From Bryopsis sp. KO-2023 (taxonomy: Eukaryota; Chlorophyta; Ulvophyceae; Bryopsidales; Bryopsidaceae), in assembly GCA_030272585.1 (NCBI GenBank), contig BSYQ01000010.1:992001-1056000 (forward strand): a DNA stretch of 64,000 bases, written 5' to 3'. Under the pieces are notes generated by a model, which was not told the DNA's origin, made no database searches, and saw nothing but the letters and a program-made list of their open reading frames with translations. The stretch's first letter is position 1, and every line of letters starts with the position of its first letter. Of this stretch, positions 40,575-53,400 are shown one piece after another. A program made the translations under genes and the position numbers.

Positions 40575-42457
40575 TCACCTGATCATCCTGGCGTTCCATA
40601 AGGTATGGCCCATTTTACAAAGGAAAAAAAGAAAAAATGCATACCAACCCAGCCACATGGTAGTGGCAAACAGAAAAACGAAAAGACCAACAGGCATGGT
40701 AAAAAGCAAATTCCCTGATCTGCAAAGGGACAAGCATGCTCTATGACAGAGAAACTCAAATAAATTAAACAATGCAGCACCAACGCCACCGTATGTGACG
40801 TACAGAAATCCATCGGGGTCTTTTCGCTCTCGATACAAATCCATCATAAAAGCGGCTGGGAAAAAATAACACACAACTCTAAAAAAGACATTGAAAGTTT
40901 TCGAAAGCACAAGAAAATGTCAGTAGAAAGGTTATGCGCATTCAAAGATTGAATGGAAAGTATTTTACACAAGGCCAAACGGCGGATTGCAGCCCGTTCA
41001 CAGAAATGTGCCGTAGGCTGACTCAGAAAGAAACCACCGTATCATCACAATGTCCATACACAGCTCTCTACCCCAACGATAAACTAAGAAGACACTGATT
41101 CGAAAACCTTCAGAAAAAATGCTGAGCATTCAAGCATACTATTTATATCTTTCTTTCTCAAACTGACACTCACTAGTTTCTGGAAAACCACTATTGGGAA
41201 AAATGAACACTGCATCACTCGACTTGAGTTGCTGTCTCATATCATAAAAGAACTGTCGAACCGGCAGCTTCGACAGGATTAGTTGTCTGGAAATTTCAAA
41301 CAGATGCATGTAAATGAAATGAATGAAAAACAGTGAATTGAATGAACACAAAAAAACAAAAAACATCATAAAAATCTCACAGATCATTCAATGATTCGTC
41401 AACACTCTTCCTCATCTAGCTACCTATCTATCCATACATATATGTTCCCAGCACTTTAATCCCAGCTTGCCGACCTTTGTCTAGACAACACCAGTGGAAA
41501 TCATATAATGAACAAGAACATACAATGTGACATATAGTGTATGCATCATAATGGTGTAACATTAACAGCAGCAGTTCAAAGGAAACGGCAAGGCATGGGG
41601 GCCATCCATGTACTCACTTTTCCTCATCAATGTCGGGAAGAGAGCTTATTCTCAGTTTTTCCACGATCACCTGTTGTTGACGACCACAAAACAGGAATTC
41701 AACAGGAATTTAGATTAAAAAGATCTGAATGGCGAAGGCGGGATGCATAATTGATAAATAACACAAATACTAATAAATATATGTATATATCTGCATGTGG
41801 ATTGTATGCCTTCCGATCAGAATTGGGGTGCTTTTTTTATTTTTTTTATAGTGATGCACAACCATGTGTGCAACAGCCACTTGGAGAAATGCTTCAAATG
41901 GGGCTGAATCAATGGTGGAAATGAAAATAGACTGTGAACGCTCCTCGAATAGTAACAACACACTCACCGGGATCATGTCTGGGTACGTCGCTCGAATCCT
42001 GTCAGACTCCGCTTTTCTCTCTTCTGCAACACGGAACCAAACCAAAAAAAATTTAAACTCCACGACAAGACAGTCGGAAAACGTCCCCTCAACAAAACAG
42101 TTCCGAAACCTTACCTAACAAACTTTATCCTTGCCTCTTCTACTTTCGACGTACCCCCCTTTTTGTTCCGTTTCTAACAAATTTTTTTGGTTTCTATAGA
42201 TGCCCCCCACCAACTAAACCCGATGAAGCCAACTCTGCCTTTTTTTTTTTCCTTTCCTTCCCTCGCTTTGTTGCACGACCATCGGCGCAGAATTTTTTGG
42301 GAAGTTGGTGCGATTCAGCTTGTGTGCTGCTGTTTGTTATTCAACAGGCAGCTAGACTCATGAGCTTGATCAGCTGCAGCTGAATCGACGAACTTCCTTG
42401 TTGTGTGAATGAGGAGCAAAACTGACCGAAAGGGAATCGCTCGCGGAAGGTTTTCAT
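40575..42457 (-). CDS. ATG8: ATG8 paralogue 3, divergent core, tail-anchored form
   Basis: Third ATG8 copy. Exons are 42427-42457, 41968-42023, 41618-41670, 41174-41286 and 40575-40855, totalling 534 nt (177 aa). Exon 1 encodes MKTFRERFPF, close to the classic ATG8 start, and exon 2 gives ERKAESDRIRATYPDMIP. Exon 4 is six bases shorter than in copies 2 and 4 and strongly diverged. The usual KYLVP, VGQF and RKRIKL motifs become QLILSKLP, VRQF and MRQQLK, so residues of the peptide-binding face have changed. Exon 5 keeps [11 protein letters not shown] but follows it with GGVGAAL instead of SGENTFG, then the shared hydrophobic tail ([20 protein letters not shown]). The frame and splice sites are intact, so it is not an obvious pseudogene. 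The altered core suggests relaxed or changed selection. Confidence 0.82.
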
Positions 42458-44496
42458 GCTTGTCGACTCCTCCTTTCAAACAAGTCCATGCGCTGTTTTC
42501 TTCGCGATTTTCGAGCTGGGGTTCTTGTTTGTGCGTGGCTGTTACGCAGCAAAAAAGTAAAAGGCAAAGGGGATTCCTTTGTTTCGTGGATCGATTCCGA
42601 CGAATCAAATGTCTAAGGATTAGGTGGGCTCATAACTCATAACCCGCGATTTCTACCCAACACCAGCGAGAACGTCATACTACAAAGGCGGCGCCCATGA
42701 GCCCGCCAACTTTACAATGTGTTGGCCCCTCTTTGTTTCGCTATTCCAGGGGTTCTCGTTCCAGAAACACTTTCCACGAGAATCCTGAATTCGTTCAAAC
42801 GTAAACCACCAGATTCTTTTATCCTTACATTCACGCCGGTGGCGTTTCACCGTCAATGTCGTCGATGTCGATTCGATCTACCATTTTTCCTCTTATCAGT
42901 GCCGAAGTTGGGAGGATGAATCTCGAAAAGATACTCGTGTCTTGGAACGTTGTGCTCGAGCAGGTGTAATATTTGAGACTATTGCGATAGAGTCTTAAGG
43001 GGGGTGCATCCGGAAAAAAAAACAAAAACGAATCGGTTACAAGTTGTCTTTTGCCAGCTACAAAAGAGGTGTAAGAAACCACACCAAACGAAGTGGTTTT
43101 CTTCTTATCCGCCTTTTCTTTTTTCGTTTTAAAATCCAACAGGTTTTCATTGTTGGGGGAGGCCTTCCTCTGCCCAAGAAAGAGCTTTGCCACAGAAGGG
43201 CGACGAAAGGAAAGAGAACACAAATTACACAACTTGCGTGCCACTGAAATACTGAACTGAAGAAGAAACCAAAAACACTTGTGATTCTGATTGCTCTAGA
43301 TCGTTCTTCACGGTCCTAAGAGAGGATTCCTCACAAACCAATTAACCCCACCACTCAATGGCTCCACCCGTACCAATCTTCAATGTAATATTTTGTGAGG
43401 AATGAGGATGAGTCGTGTGATTGGCTGGCTTGTGTTTTCCAAGTTCAAACTCTGCCACTCAACCAAGGTCTGAGCATCCTTTAGCTCTTTACAAAATAAA
43501 ACATTCCAAGTTTCCTCCTAAATCCCAGTCCAGTTTCTTTCAAAGACGTCAGTTCATGAGCCGACACCATCTCATCCCAAAACCCTCACTTCAGCCAAAC
43601 TCTAATCATTCCATCAAGCCCATAAGCAAATTTCTTCTCCACTCATTACCGAACTCAGCCCCAAAGTTCCCCTAGGAGCTACAATGTATGGAATGAATTT
43701 TAGTATCGACTTCTACTTTCAATTAAGGGGTTCTTGTCCCAAAAAAGTTTTCAAGACGAGCTCGGGGGGCTGCCGCGAGGCACTAGCATAAAGAAAAGAA
43801 AGCCGCATTACGCTGCAGTACTAGTTAGCATCCCACTCATTATATATATATATATATATTGATTTAAATGAACGAATGATTATTTGTTCGTTGAGCAAGT
43901 GTGAGTAATGTGAAGTAAAACTTGAAAAAAAATCGAGTCGAAGCATTCCCTATAAGACCCTCCACACCTCCGCCACAATGAAAATAAACCGCAAAAAACA
44001 GCCCCTTGGGAAAGTGTTCAACAACCTGAATCAAATCCTCATGTCCCCCAAATCTTAATTCAGGTCAAAACAAGCCACCCTAACAGCCGCATAGGTTGGA
44101 AATCACATTCGGAACCACTGTCCCCATTTTGTGCTCTTTTGTGCTCGGGAAAAGAAAAGAGGTTGATTCATAGGGCTACAGAAACTGCCAGAAAACAGTA
44201 AAGCAAAATCTCTCTCTCTCCTCGAATTTTTATCTTGTGGTTTTGTGGTAAAGAACAAGCTGTTCCTTGAAAACTATCAATCCAATCAACACTTACATTT
44301 ATTTATACTACAATCAATTAGCTCCCATTGTGGCCCACTCCCTTTACACACACCAAAAATCAGTTTCCTTCCATTCATTCCTGTAAATATACATCTCCGA
44401 GTCGAATTGCTGGCCCGTGCCAATGGTCAAGTATCGAAGCTGCTGCCCCACTACATTTCCTGTAAATCTTTGCATTGCTCTTCCATGTTCATGGAA
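42458..44496. other. Intergenic region between ATG8 copies 3 and 4
   Basis: No supported gene. It holds the presumed promoter of copy 3 and the 3' flank of copy 4, plus a TA dinucleotide run at about 43840-43860. Short open frames here have no recognisable motif. Confidence 0.5.
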
Positions 44497-47400
44497 TTAT
44501 CCTAGGTTACGATTCCATAAGGCTTGGCCCATTTTAAAAAAGCAGAAAAGCAAAAATGCATACCATCCCAGCCACATGACATTGGCAAACAGAAAAACGA
44601 AAAGACCGAAAGGCATCAAACAAAGGGAATCCACTGATAGGACGAGGAACCTAATTACTCTGTCGCTAAAAGGCTCAAAAAAGGGTAGAGTGCCCTCACC
44701 ACGGTATGTGATGTACAGAAATCCATCGGGGTCTTTATGCTCTTGATACACATTCATCATGATAGCGGCTGGGAAAAAATAACACACAAAAAACTCTTAA
44801 AAAAACATTAAGATGTTAAAAAATTCAAAAAAATGTCAGTGAAAATTCATTACTAGTTTCTCTATGGTACTTTTTCATGCCACGCAAATCTCGAACAACA
44901 AAGAGGGAAAGCAAAGCATCTTAGGTTTTTCCAGTAAAACATCTGCAGGATGGATGTCCTCTACATTTGCCCATAATCCCCGCATGCATGCATCTTAATT
45001 TTTTTTTTCCCTCCTTTCTTAAATTGGACTTTCCCTTGGCACTCACCATCTGGAAGAAGATCGTTCTTGACAAAAATGAAAATCGCCTTTTCACTGCTCA
45101 ACTTGATTCGCTTTCGAATGGTATACATAAATTGTCCAACCAGCAGGTCCGAGGAGACGAGGTATCTAAAAGTAGAAAACAAACATATTATTCAATGAAA
45201 ACAGATGATTGCATGCAGAGAATCTCATAGATCATTCAATGATTCGTCAACGCTCTTCCTCATCCATCTGTGCATAGCACCTTACCCCCACCACACCTAA
45301 CTTTTTCAATGAGAAAAAGAATAGTAGAATAATAATAGATTATTTATGAGATAATAGAATGTATCAATAGATCAATGGCAGCAGTTCAAAAGAAAAGCAC
45401 ATAAGGAGGGCACCCCTGTACTCACTTTTGCTTGTCAATGTCGGGAATATCGCTTCTCTGAGATTTTTCCACGATCACCTATTGTGGACAGCCACAAAAC
45501 AGCGATTTAAGACAAACTTCACAGGCAGAAAAACTGAAATCCTTTTAGGGGTCCATTTTTCCAAAAATAGTTTCTCTCTTTCCATGAATCACCGAAGAAC
45601 ACCCCAAAAACTGATGAGTAAGGCAATACAATCCACATGTAAAGATCCATATCAAGTTAGCTGTTAATGTCAATGGTGTTTTCTGAAATGCTTTAAAAAA
45701 AAAATGGGATGAATGAATGGTAGAAATGAAAAATGGGGAAAACGCTCCTCGAGTGGATGCGACGCACTCACCGGGATCCGATCTGGGGACTCGGATCGAA
45801 CCTCGTTAGACTCCGCTTTTCTCTGTTCTACAGCACGAAACCGAACACAGCCGCAAGTTACCCCCGTCCCCTCAACAAAACAATTTCGAATCCTTCCACA
45901 ACGAAGTTGATCGCGGGGAAGTAACCAATCAATCAAAAATACATGCGCTGAAGCCCAGGCATAGAAACAAAAAAAGAGTTAACCTTGCCATGTCTGAACG
46001 AGGAAAAGAAAGAATGCTACTTCCTTGTCAACTAAACCCGATAAAACCGACTGTATTTTCCTTCCCTGCCACCCACAATTCATCCAAAACGTTTCACAAG
46101 CTCAAAATTATCAAGAAAGGTGGAAATGTTCCAACCTAAACACACAAAAAATATTCAGAAAAGAAAAGAAAAGGTGGAATTGTTCCGATTTGAACACAAA
46201 CGCCGGCCACACTTCCCCATTTTGTTTTCTCTTTCTCTTTTTTTTTGGGGGGGGGGCGGGGGGGCGGGAGGGGGGAGAGGGAACATTCACACCTTCAAGG
46301 TGTGAATGTTCTCGGTATTATTCTGGGTCGAGAATTATACCAGTGCTACGGTATTATAATACCGTGGGTGTTACAGGGTATTAATAGGTATTAACAATAA
46401 CATCATCTTAATACCGCGAGCTGGGGTGAGAATGACGTCTCGTCGCGACAACGCCTTCACTGAAATTGTCAAGTTGCTGCCGACAGTGGTGCTGTCCCAA
46501 CTTCGCCGCCGTCCTCACGTCGTACTCAATGCGGAATGGAAATCGTCCAGTTCGATTCTGGAGCCGCATCTGGGAAAAAAACTTCAGCACCAGCATTGCG
46601 CCTGAAGTGTGACGAGAAGCGGTCGATTCCTTGTCGGACGAGGTTGTCGCTTTTTTTCGCCTCGTTTCAGAGTTTCGAGGCGTTTGGGAGGACCGGCGCG
46701 ACCTTTTTTTTCCATCGTTGGCAAAAGTGTGCTGATTAGCGACGGAGCATGATGGCAGCACCGATGGCAGGCGCGGTAGATCAGGCGCGAAAGAGAGCGC
46801 GTTGCTATTGTGGCATCAGCATTCTTTTGCTCTTTGATCATTTTCTGCAGGAGGCTTCTAAGGATTTTACCATGGTGCAAGATAGGCTGAAGCAACCCTC
46901 TGCCCATACCAAAAATTTGAACTGAGCTGGGGTAGCCTGATTGTGGTGGTGGAAATCAGAACAGTTTCTTTTGTACAGGTAGCAATTGTTGATTTGCAAT
47001 TTTTTTGGCCAGGTTCAATTTTGGGAGGTCTTTCTTGTTATTTATTCCTCCCTTCCACGTGTTTGTACTTGAAATTAGCTCAAACTCTGTCTGCTGTGCT
47101 AGGGAAATAATATGGAGTCGTCGATGGAAAACGAAGGTTATTTTGCTGAGAAGTAGGTAAGCGGTTCTGTCATCCACCAGTCAAGAGACAAGGAGTGTTT
47201 TTAGTGGGAAAAGCCGTTGCAAAAAGGGAGTCAATATTTTAGTTTCAAAGCCCCAATCTGTTGAAGCTTTGAGAAATGTAACGATAGATTGATTCATGGT
47301 TTCACAGGGGTGGCGGTGGGATGAACCCGTGAGGATAGGATCGAGGTGCATTTCAACGAGGTGGGTGGAACAACGTCGGCTTCGAGAGGGTTTTTTGTTT

Positions 47401-50400
47401 AATATATTTAGTTTCACTCAGTTTTGTTTTTATGTTTTTCTTTCCGGTTTGCTTTCAGTTTGAAGAAGTTTCGGAAACCCTGGATCCTGCAGTGGGAAGG
47501 GGCACTGCAAGCCAACCCAATACCCCATGAATGATGGGGTGCTGGAGATGTGCATGGCAGAAAGCCGACTGGACCTATGGTTGAAAGCATGCAACAGCCT
47601 TCCCCAGGTTTCCAAAATGGCCTCCTTGAACACTGTTGGTGTCTATTTCCAGAACGACTGTCCCCCCCAGTAGTGCCCAATATTATCAAGTGCTTATTCA
47701 TTTACTGAGATGTTTACTTGTTTTTCTGGGCAGGATCCAAGTGAATGGGAGGAGGAAGAGAAGAATCCTTACACCTGCGAAAGGCTTCTGTTGATGTACG
47801 ATCGCTGGAGGAAATTGCACAACTGCGACCCACTCTTGTAGAGAGCAAGGCTGAGGCCAAAAAAGATTGCCACTCCGGTCGCTCATTCATGTGTGGGGAA
47901 TTTGAGGACAGAGAACCTGGGGGGGTGAATTGCTGAACTGTAGCGGCTTTGAACGATTGTGAGTTCAGATTATGGTGATGGACAAGAGCTCTTCTCAGGT
48001 TTTGATTAGATTGTGGTGGGAGAAAAGGTCTTGTGAGTTCAGATTATGGTGATGGACAAGAGCTCCTCTCAGGTTTTGATTAGATTGTGGTGGGAGAAAA
48101 GGTCTTGTATTGAGAGAGCAGGATGGTCAATGCCCAGTTCGATTCTGGGCCTGTCAATGCAATTTGGGAAATGTAATGAAGCAATTGTATTTTTTTAATT
48201 TTGACATTATGTCTGTGCATTCTGATATTACCAACACCTAATGATATCGATTAATATTATTGCATTTCATTATCAATCCTATGGTGTTAATAACATCGTA
48301 TGCACGGTGTTAGGAGACCGTGGTATTACTCGGTGTTAGACGGTATTAACAACACCGCTAATACCCAGTCTCCCGCCTGAGTTTCAAAGACGTCAATCCA
48401 GGTATTATCGGTGTTATTAACATCGGTTAATACCGACAGTATTTAATACCGCGTGCGAGGTGTTATTAATACACGGTGTTAAGTTGGGAGACTAGACATT
48501 AACGTGTATTAATAATACCACGGTGTTACAGGGTATTAACGCAGTTTTAATACCGAGTACATTTTTGCGACGTTGACATCATCAAGAGTGGTTCCTGCCT
48601 TTTCATAGGCGCAACCAGGATTTCGGGGGAGGGGAGGCCGAAATATTTTTTGGGGGGGGCACTTTTAATTTTTGTGCCGTTCAGTAGAAAATATGCCGAA
48701 CAGTATTTTTTTTTCTTTTCTTGCTAGCTTTCTTGGGGGGGCCAGAAATTTTTTTAGGGGGGCCAGGCCCCCCCAGGCCCCCCCAGGCCCCCCCAGGCCC
48801 CCCCCTGGTTGCGCCTATGTGCCTTTTCCGTAAATCGGTTCCACAAGTCTCTGTCAGGCGCGACATCGCCCAACTCGCCCGTCTTCTCACCCGATTTTTC
48901 GTTTTCTCGCACAAATGTTGAAACTACCTGCAGAAAAACCCCCACAAAAAAAATAAAACTTGAGAATCCTATATGTTGATGCAGGAAAAAATGAGGGAAC
49001 AAAACCTTTAAAAAAACTAAATAGAACGAAAGGAAGGTTCGATACACTCATTGTGACTAACATGCCCCATGATCTGATCAAGAGTCGAATTTATGTTTGA
49101 GTAAAGATATGAATCTCGGCTCAAATCTCTTGGCGTGAATTCGCAACTTGGGCTGTTTTACCCAAGATAAACCCAACCCGCGTGGACGAGTTCAAGGTTT
49201 GAAGGTTTCCCCAACTAACTCTCACAAACCAAAAGCGACAAATAGAACAGAGTCATTGCAGATACCAAACTCCAAGAAGCACTCACCGAACCCACAACTT
49301 CGACGCCTTTGGACAAGGCCGTCTGATACAAACGTTGGAACAATGATAGACTAGTCGAGTGGACTTACGTCTAGAGCACGGAAACACTTTCTCAACAAGG
49401 AACTTTACAATGTGTCCAAGTTACAATAAGGCTGTGGTCCGGGCCGAATAAGTATTCGGCCGGGCCGACAGCCTGTCCAACCCTTTTGATACCAGCTGCT
49501 GACGTCCAGGGACGTCAGACGTCAAAGGCGTCATGCATCTGACGTCTGTGAAGCGTCAGATGCATCCCCGGTGAATGACAGCATCCTCCCAAGGAGGTAC
49601 TACTGACCTACAGCGAGGAAACCACCGTAAGAGCACAGAGTCAAGACAGTGGTTCGATCATCCAGATTAGGACTTGCGAGACTGAGGTCTTGGGTTCGAG
49701 TCTGAGCGGAAACGTGCTTTGGTCTGGGCCTGTGTGTGAGAGTGTGAGTGAGTCAGGAGTAGAACTGGCGGCTGTGAGTCAGGGTAGTGGGAGTGTTACG
49801 GGTGGTTAGTCACCCTCGGGAAAGTCGAACTGGGAGTTAAAATGATGGGACGCTTGATGTAACCTTGCTTTTCAGTGATCTGTTGGTGTGACCCCGAGTC
49901 TGTGACCCGTGCGATTTTGTGTGACCGTTCCGCCGCCGCCTCACTCTTTTCCGAGATAGGAGACGTCGCTCGCGGACGTCAGTCCTCCCGAGCGATAACA
50001 TTTTTGGTTTCGGAGCCCGAAGGAACCGACTGGACTGGAGCTCTCCGCTGGTTTGACCAGCAGGTTTGTTCGAGGCGCTTAACGCCAGTCGTAAGGTCGT
50101 GGGAAAACGGAAAAAGGCAAACGCAGTGAACGGGAAAAAAGGAAAACGTGTGGTAGCAACGTTGGAAAAGAAGCACACCCATAAAAAGAGAGAAAAGAGG
50201 GTGCCAACGTTCAGTCGTGTGACAGGACGTTTGGGAAAAAGGTTACCCTGTAACCTGCGTCGCTGTCAGCGAACTGTAGTACTCAGGTTCGAAGGGTTAG
50301 AGTCGGACGTGAAGGGGTATAGTAGTATTACGTATAGTAACTCTCACGGCAAGGGCACGTGGGTTATCCGTTCACAGTTCGGCAAGGACAGGTCGTGGCG

Positions 50401-53400
50401 CGAAAGTCAACGGTCTACAGTTGACAGTAACCGTTGCCTGGAAAGTCAACTGAAAGTCAAGCGACCAGAATGGCTCTGGTTCCGGTCGTTACAGAAAGCG
50501 ACATGGTCGCGATAAGCGACGAAGTCATGGAAGGGTCAGAAGTGCAACCAATGGTGCACCAGCAAATTCAGAATATACAGATTAATGGTTCTGATCACAC
50601 TGAAATGCAAAGACAGATTGAGGTCTGGGGTGGAACAGTAACCAACCACCTCCAGCAATCATTGACCTCCATGCAGAGTCAGGTTCAACAAGTCCAGGTT
50701 GAACTCTATACACACAGAGAGCAAGCAGAGCTACATCAGTCAACTCTAAAGGAAGAGTTGCAGTCAGCCTTAGTGCACAGTTTGGAAGAACAGAGTCGAA
50801 AACTACAGCAGACTCAGGAGCTACATGCAAAGGACTTTTATCAAAGCCTCACTGCAAATACAAATACTCAACTGAAGGACCTTGGTGAACAGTTGAGAAG
50901 TACAGGAAAAGATCATGCTGTGGGCATGGCTCAGTGGAAAAATAAGAACCAAACAGAGCTGGAACTATTCCAGAAGAAGCAGTTAGCTCTACAGGAGCAA
51001 CTGATGTTGGTTCAAAAGAAACAACAGGAAGATATTAATGCCCAATTATATGAAGTGTCTCAGCACATGCAAAGAATGCAAAAACAGCTGATGGAAGAGA
51101 GGGAGAGTATGACAAACACAATGACTAGCATACTGCAAGGAGAATTGGACTCCTATCCTGCAGTCATTCAGAAAATGGTAGCTACAGCAGTGGATGAAAC
51201 CACCACAGCTATTGAGGACAAGTATAACAATGCTGAAGGACAGAAAGCAGATCTAGAAGAGACTAGATGGGCTTTAACTGATCCAGAATATCAGAAAGCA
51301 GTTGATGGCTGGATGAAGGATGGAATCCTGAGAACACCTATTCCTCCACAAGTGATGCAAGTGCATATGATGCAAGCAACACAAACAGTACAGAATACAG
51401 AGGAAGGAGAAACTGAGGGACAAACTCAGGATATCCCAACATCTGGTCAGCCACCAGTACAGCAAGTTATACCTGCCACAAGTACTGGAGCAGTACCTCC
51501 AGGACCCTCTTCTTTAGGTCTAATAGACCTCACTTCAGGACAACAACTGTCCATGGGTTTACCACCCCCTATACTGCAACCACCAGCAGTAACTATAGCA
51601 CCTCCAGCTACCTTTACTTTAGGTACTACCCCAGCACCATCAGGAATGGGAATTAGACCACCAAATCCCTTTGAACAGTTAACAAGTCAAAGAGCACCCA
51701 GTGGTGGTGCACCTGGAGGAAATCCAGGGGATCCAAATGGATCAAATGGACCAAATGGCCCAGACAGACCAGGCATGCCTAGAGCATCTGGTTCTGGACA
51801 TCCAGGGCCAGGGAATGGTGGTGATGGTGGTGGAGGTGATGGAGGAGGTCCCCCAGGAGGAGGACCACCTGATAGAGATCCTAGTGGTACATCAGGAGGT
51901 TCAGGACAAGGTCCTGATAGACCTTACAGCAAACAGATTAAGCTCACTCCCCCAGAGAAATTCACAGGAGATGAAAGGATGTCTGCAACAGAATGGATAC
52001 TAGGAATGAAGAGATGGTTGCAGAATCAACACATCTTAGAGAGGGACTGGTTATCCTGTTTTCAGTCACATCTCCAGGGAGATGCACTTAGCTGGTTAAA
52101 CCTGATGGATATACAGATCATGAATCAGGAAAAAGCAGAGTATGCTAGCTGGCAAGAGTTCACTCAAGAACTAAGGAATGTTTTTGAGCCAGTCTCCCTA
52201 ATAGAGACTGCCAGAAAACAATTAAGAACTCTAAGGCAGACTGGAACTGCCTTAGGCTACATCAGACTCTTCAGAAAGCTGATGTTTAGACTCCCCAATC
52301 TACCTCAAGAAGAAAGATATGCAGCCTTTGTGGATGGGCTCTCAGATAGAAATATGCAAGCACAGGTTATGACCCTGTGTGATGGAGATCTAGATAAGGC
52401 CATCCTCACAGTCCAAAGACTCTCTGCAACTATAGGCAGTAGAGGTGGCACTACTAGCAGTTTTAGAGGCAGAGGTAGAGGGAGGGGAAGATTTGGACAG
52501 AGAAATACACAGATGTCAGCAATGATGTCTGCTGCAACATCACAACTGCCTCCTGCAGCAAATTCAGTTAAGGCTGTGCAGCAGAGAGGTCAGATGGGAT
52601 CTAGGCCCTCAAGGGGAGGATCCTTCAAGTGTTTTCTATGTGGAAGCACAGAGCATGGGGTAAGACAGTGTCCCAAACTGTCCCAAGCTCAGAAAGCCCT
52701 GAAGAAGGGAAACTAAAAGAGGAGGCTAGTGTTGGGTCAGCTAAGCCTCCAGATGATATTGAAATGAAAGAACCCACTACAAAAACACCAGCCTCACTAA
52801 ATGATGGTGTTCAAGAGACACCTGTGGTTGCAGCCCCTATTGCAACAGAACAGGAAGCATACACACTGGATGGGGTCACTCCAGGAGTGTTAATTCAAAA
52901 GAAAAAGCAGTCTCAAAAGAGAGTGGATAAACAAACAGAGGCCACTGTGAGTTTACCCACTAGAGTGGAAAGAAATGTTGAGGGAAAGGAACCAGTTCAG
53001 ACTGCAGTAGCTCAGGCTACAGCAGCATATAGAGGATATGAACTGGCAGGATTTATTGGTGCAAAGAAAGCTACAGCATACATTGATACAGGATCCACTG
53101 CTAACTATATTAGCATGGATGCAGTCAAGGAACTGGGACTGCAATACAAACCACAAGAAACTCCTGTTAAGTTTCTAGATGGTACAGAAAGGAAATCAGT
53201 AGGGAGATGTTATGGCATCCCATTTGTCTGTGGAAAGATCCAGCTCTCATTTGATGCTGATGTCTTTCCAGACAGTAATCACCCAATCCTGCTGGGATTG
53301 CCCTGGCTTATACACTACAATCCCAAAGTGGACTTTAAGTCAGGAATAATCACAGTAAACAAGGGCAGAAAGAGTGTAAAATTACCACTCTCAGTGATGC

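Larger units (their letters stand above)
46311..48561. mobile_element. Candidate transposon with GGTATTA subterminal repeats
   Basis: The left edge CTCGGTATTA and right edge TAATACCGAG are inverse to each other. Both subterminal zones (46311-46425 and 48280-48561) are crowded with GGTATTA, TAATACC and CGGTGTTA words in both orientations. Only about 10 bp of terminal match and no clear target duplication were found. Coding fragments lie between. Confidence 0.45.

Noticed and set aside
46408..46907. Basic and Arg-rich open frames on both strands
   Set aside because: Overlapping frames with no recognisable domain or exon structure; kept only as part of the candidate GGTATTA element.
49640..49720. 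tRNA-like sequence in the LTR of element C (TTGGGTTCGAGTC)
   Set aside because: Only a B-box-like word; no paired arms or A box could be drawn with confidence.
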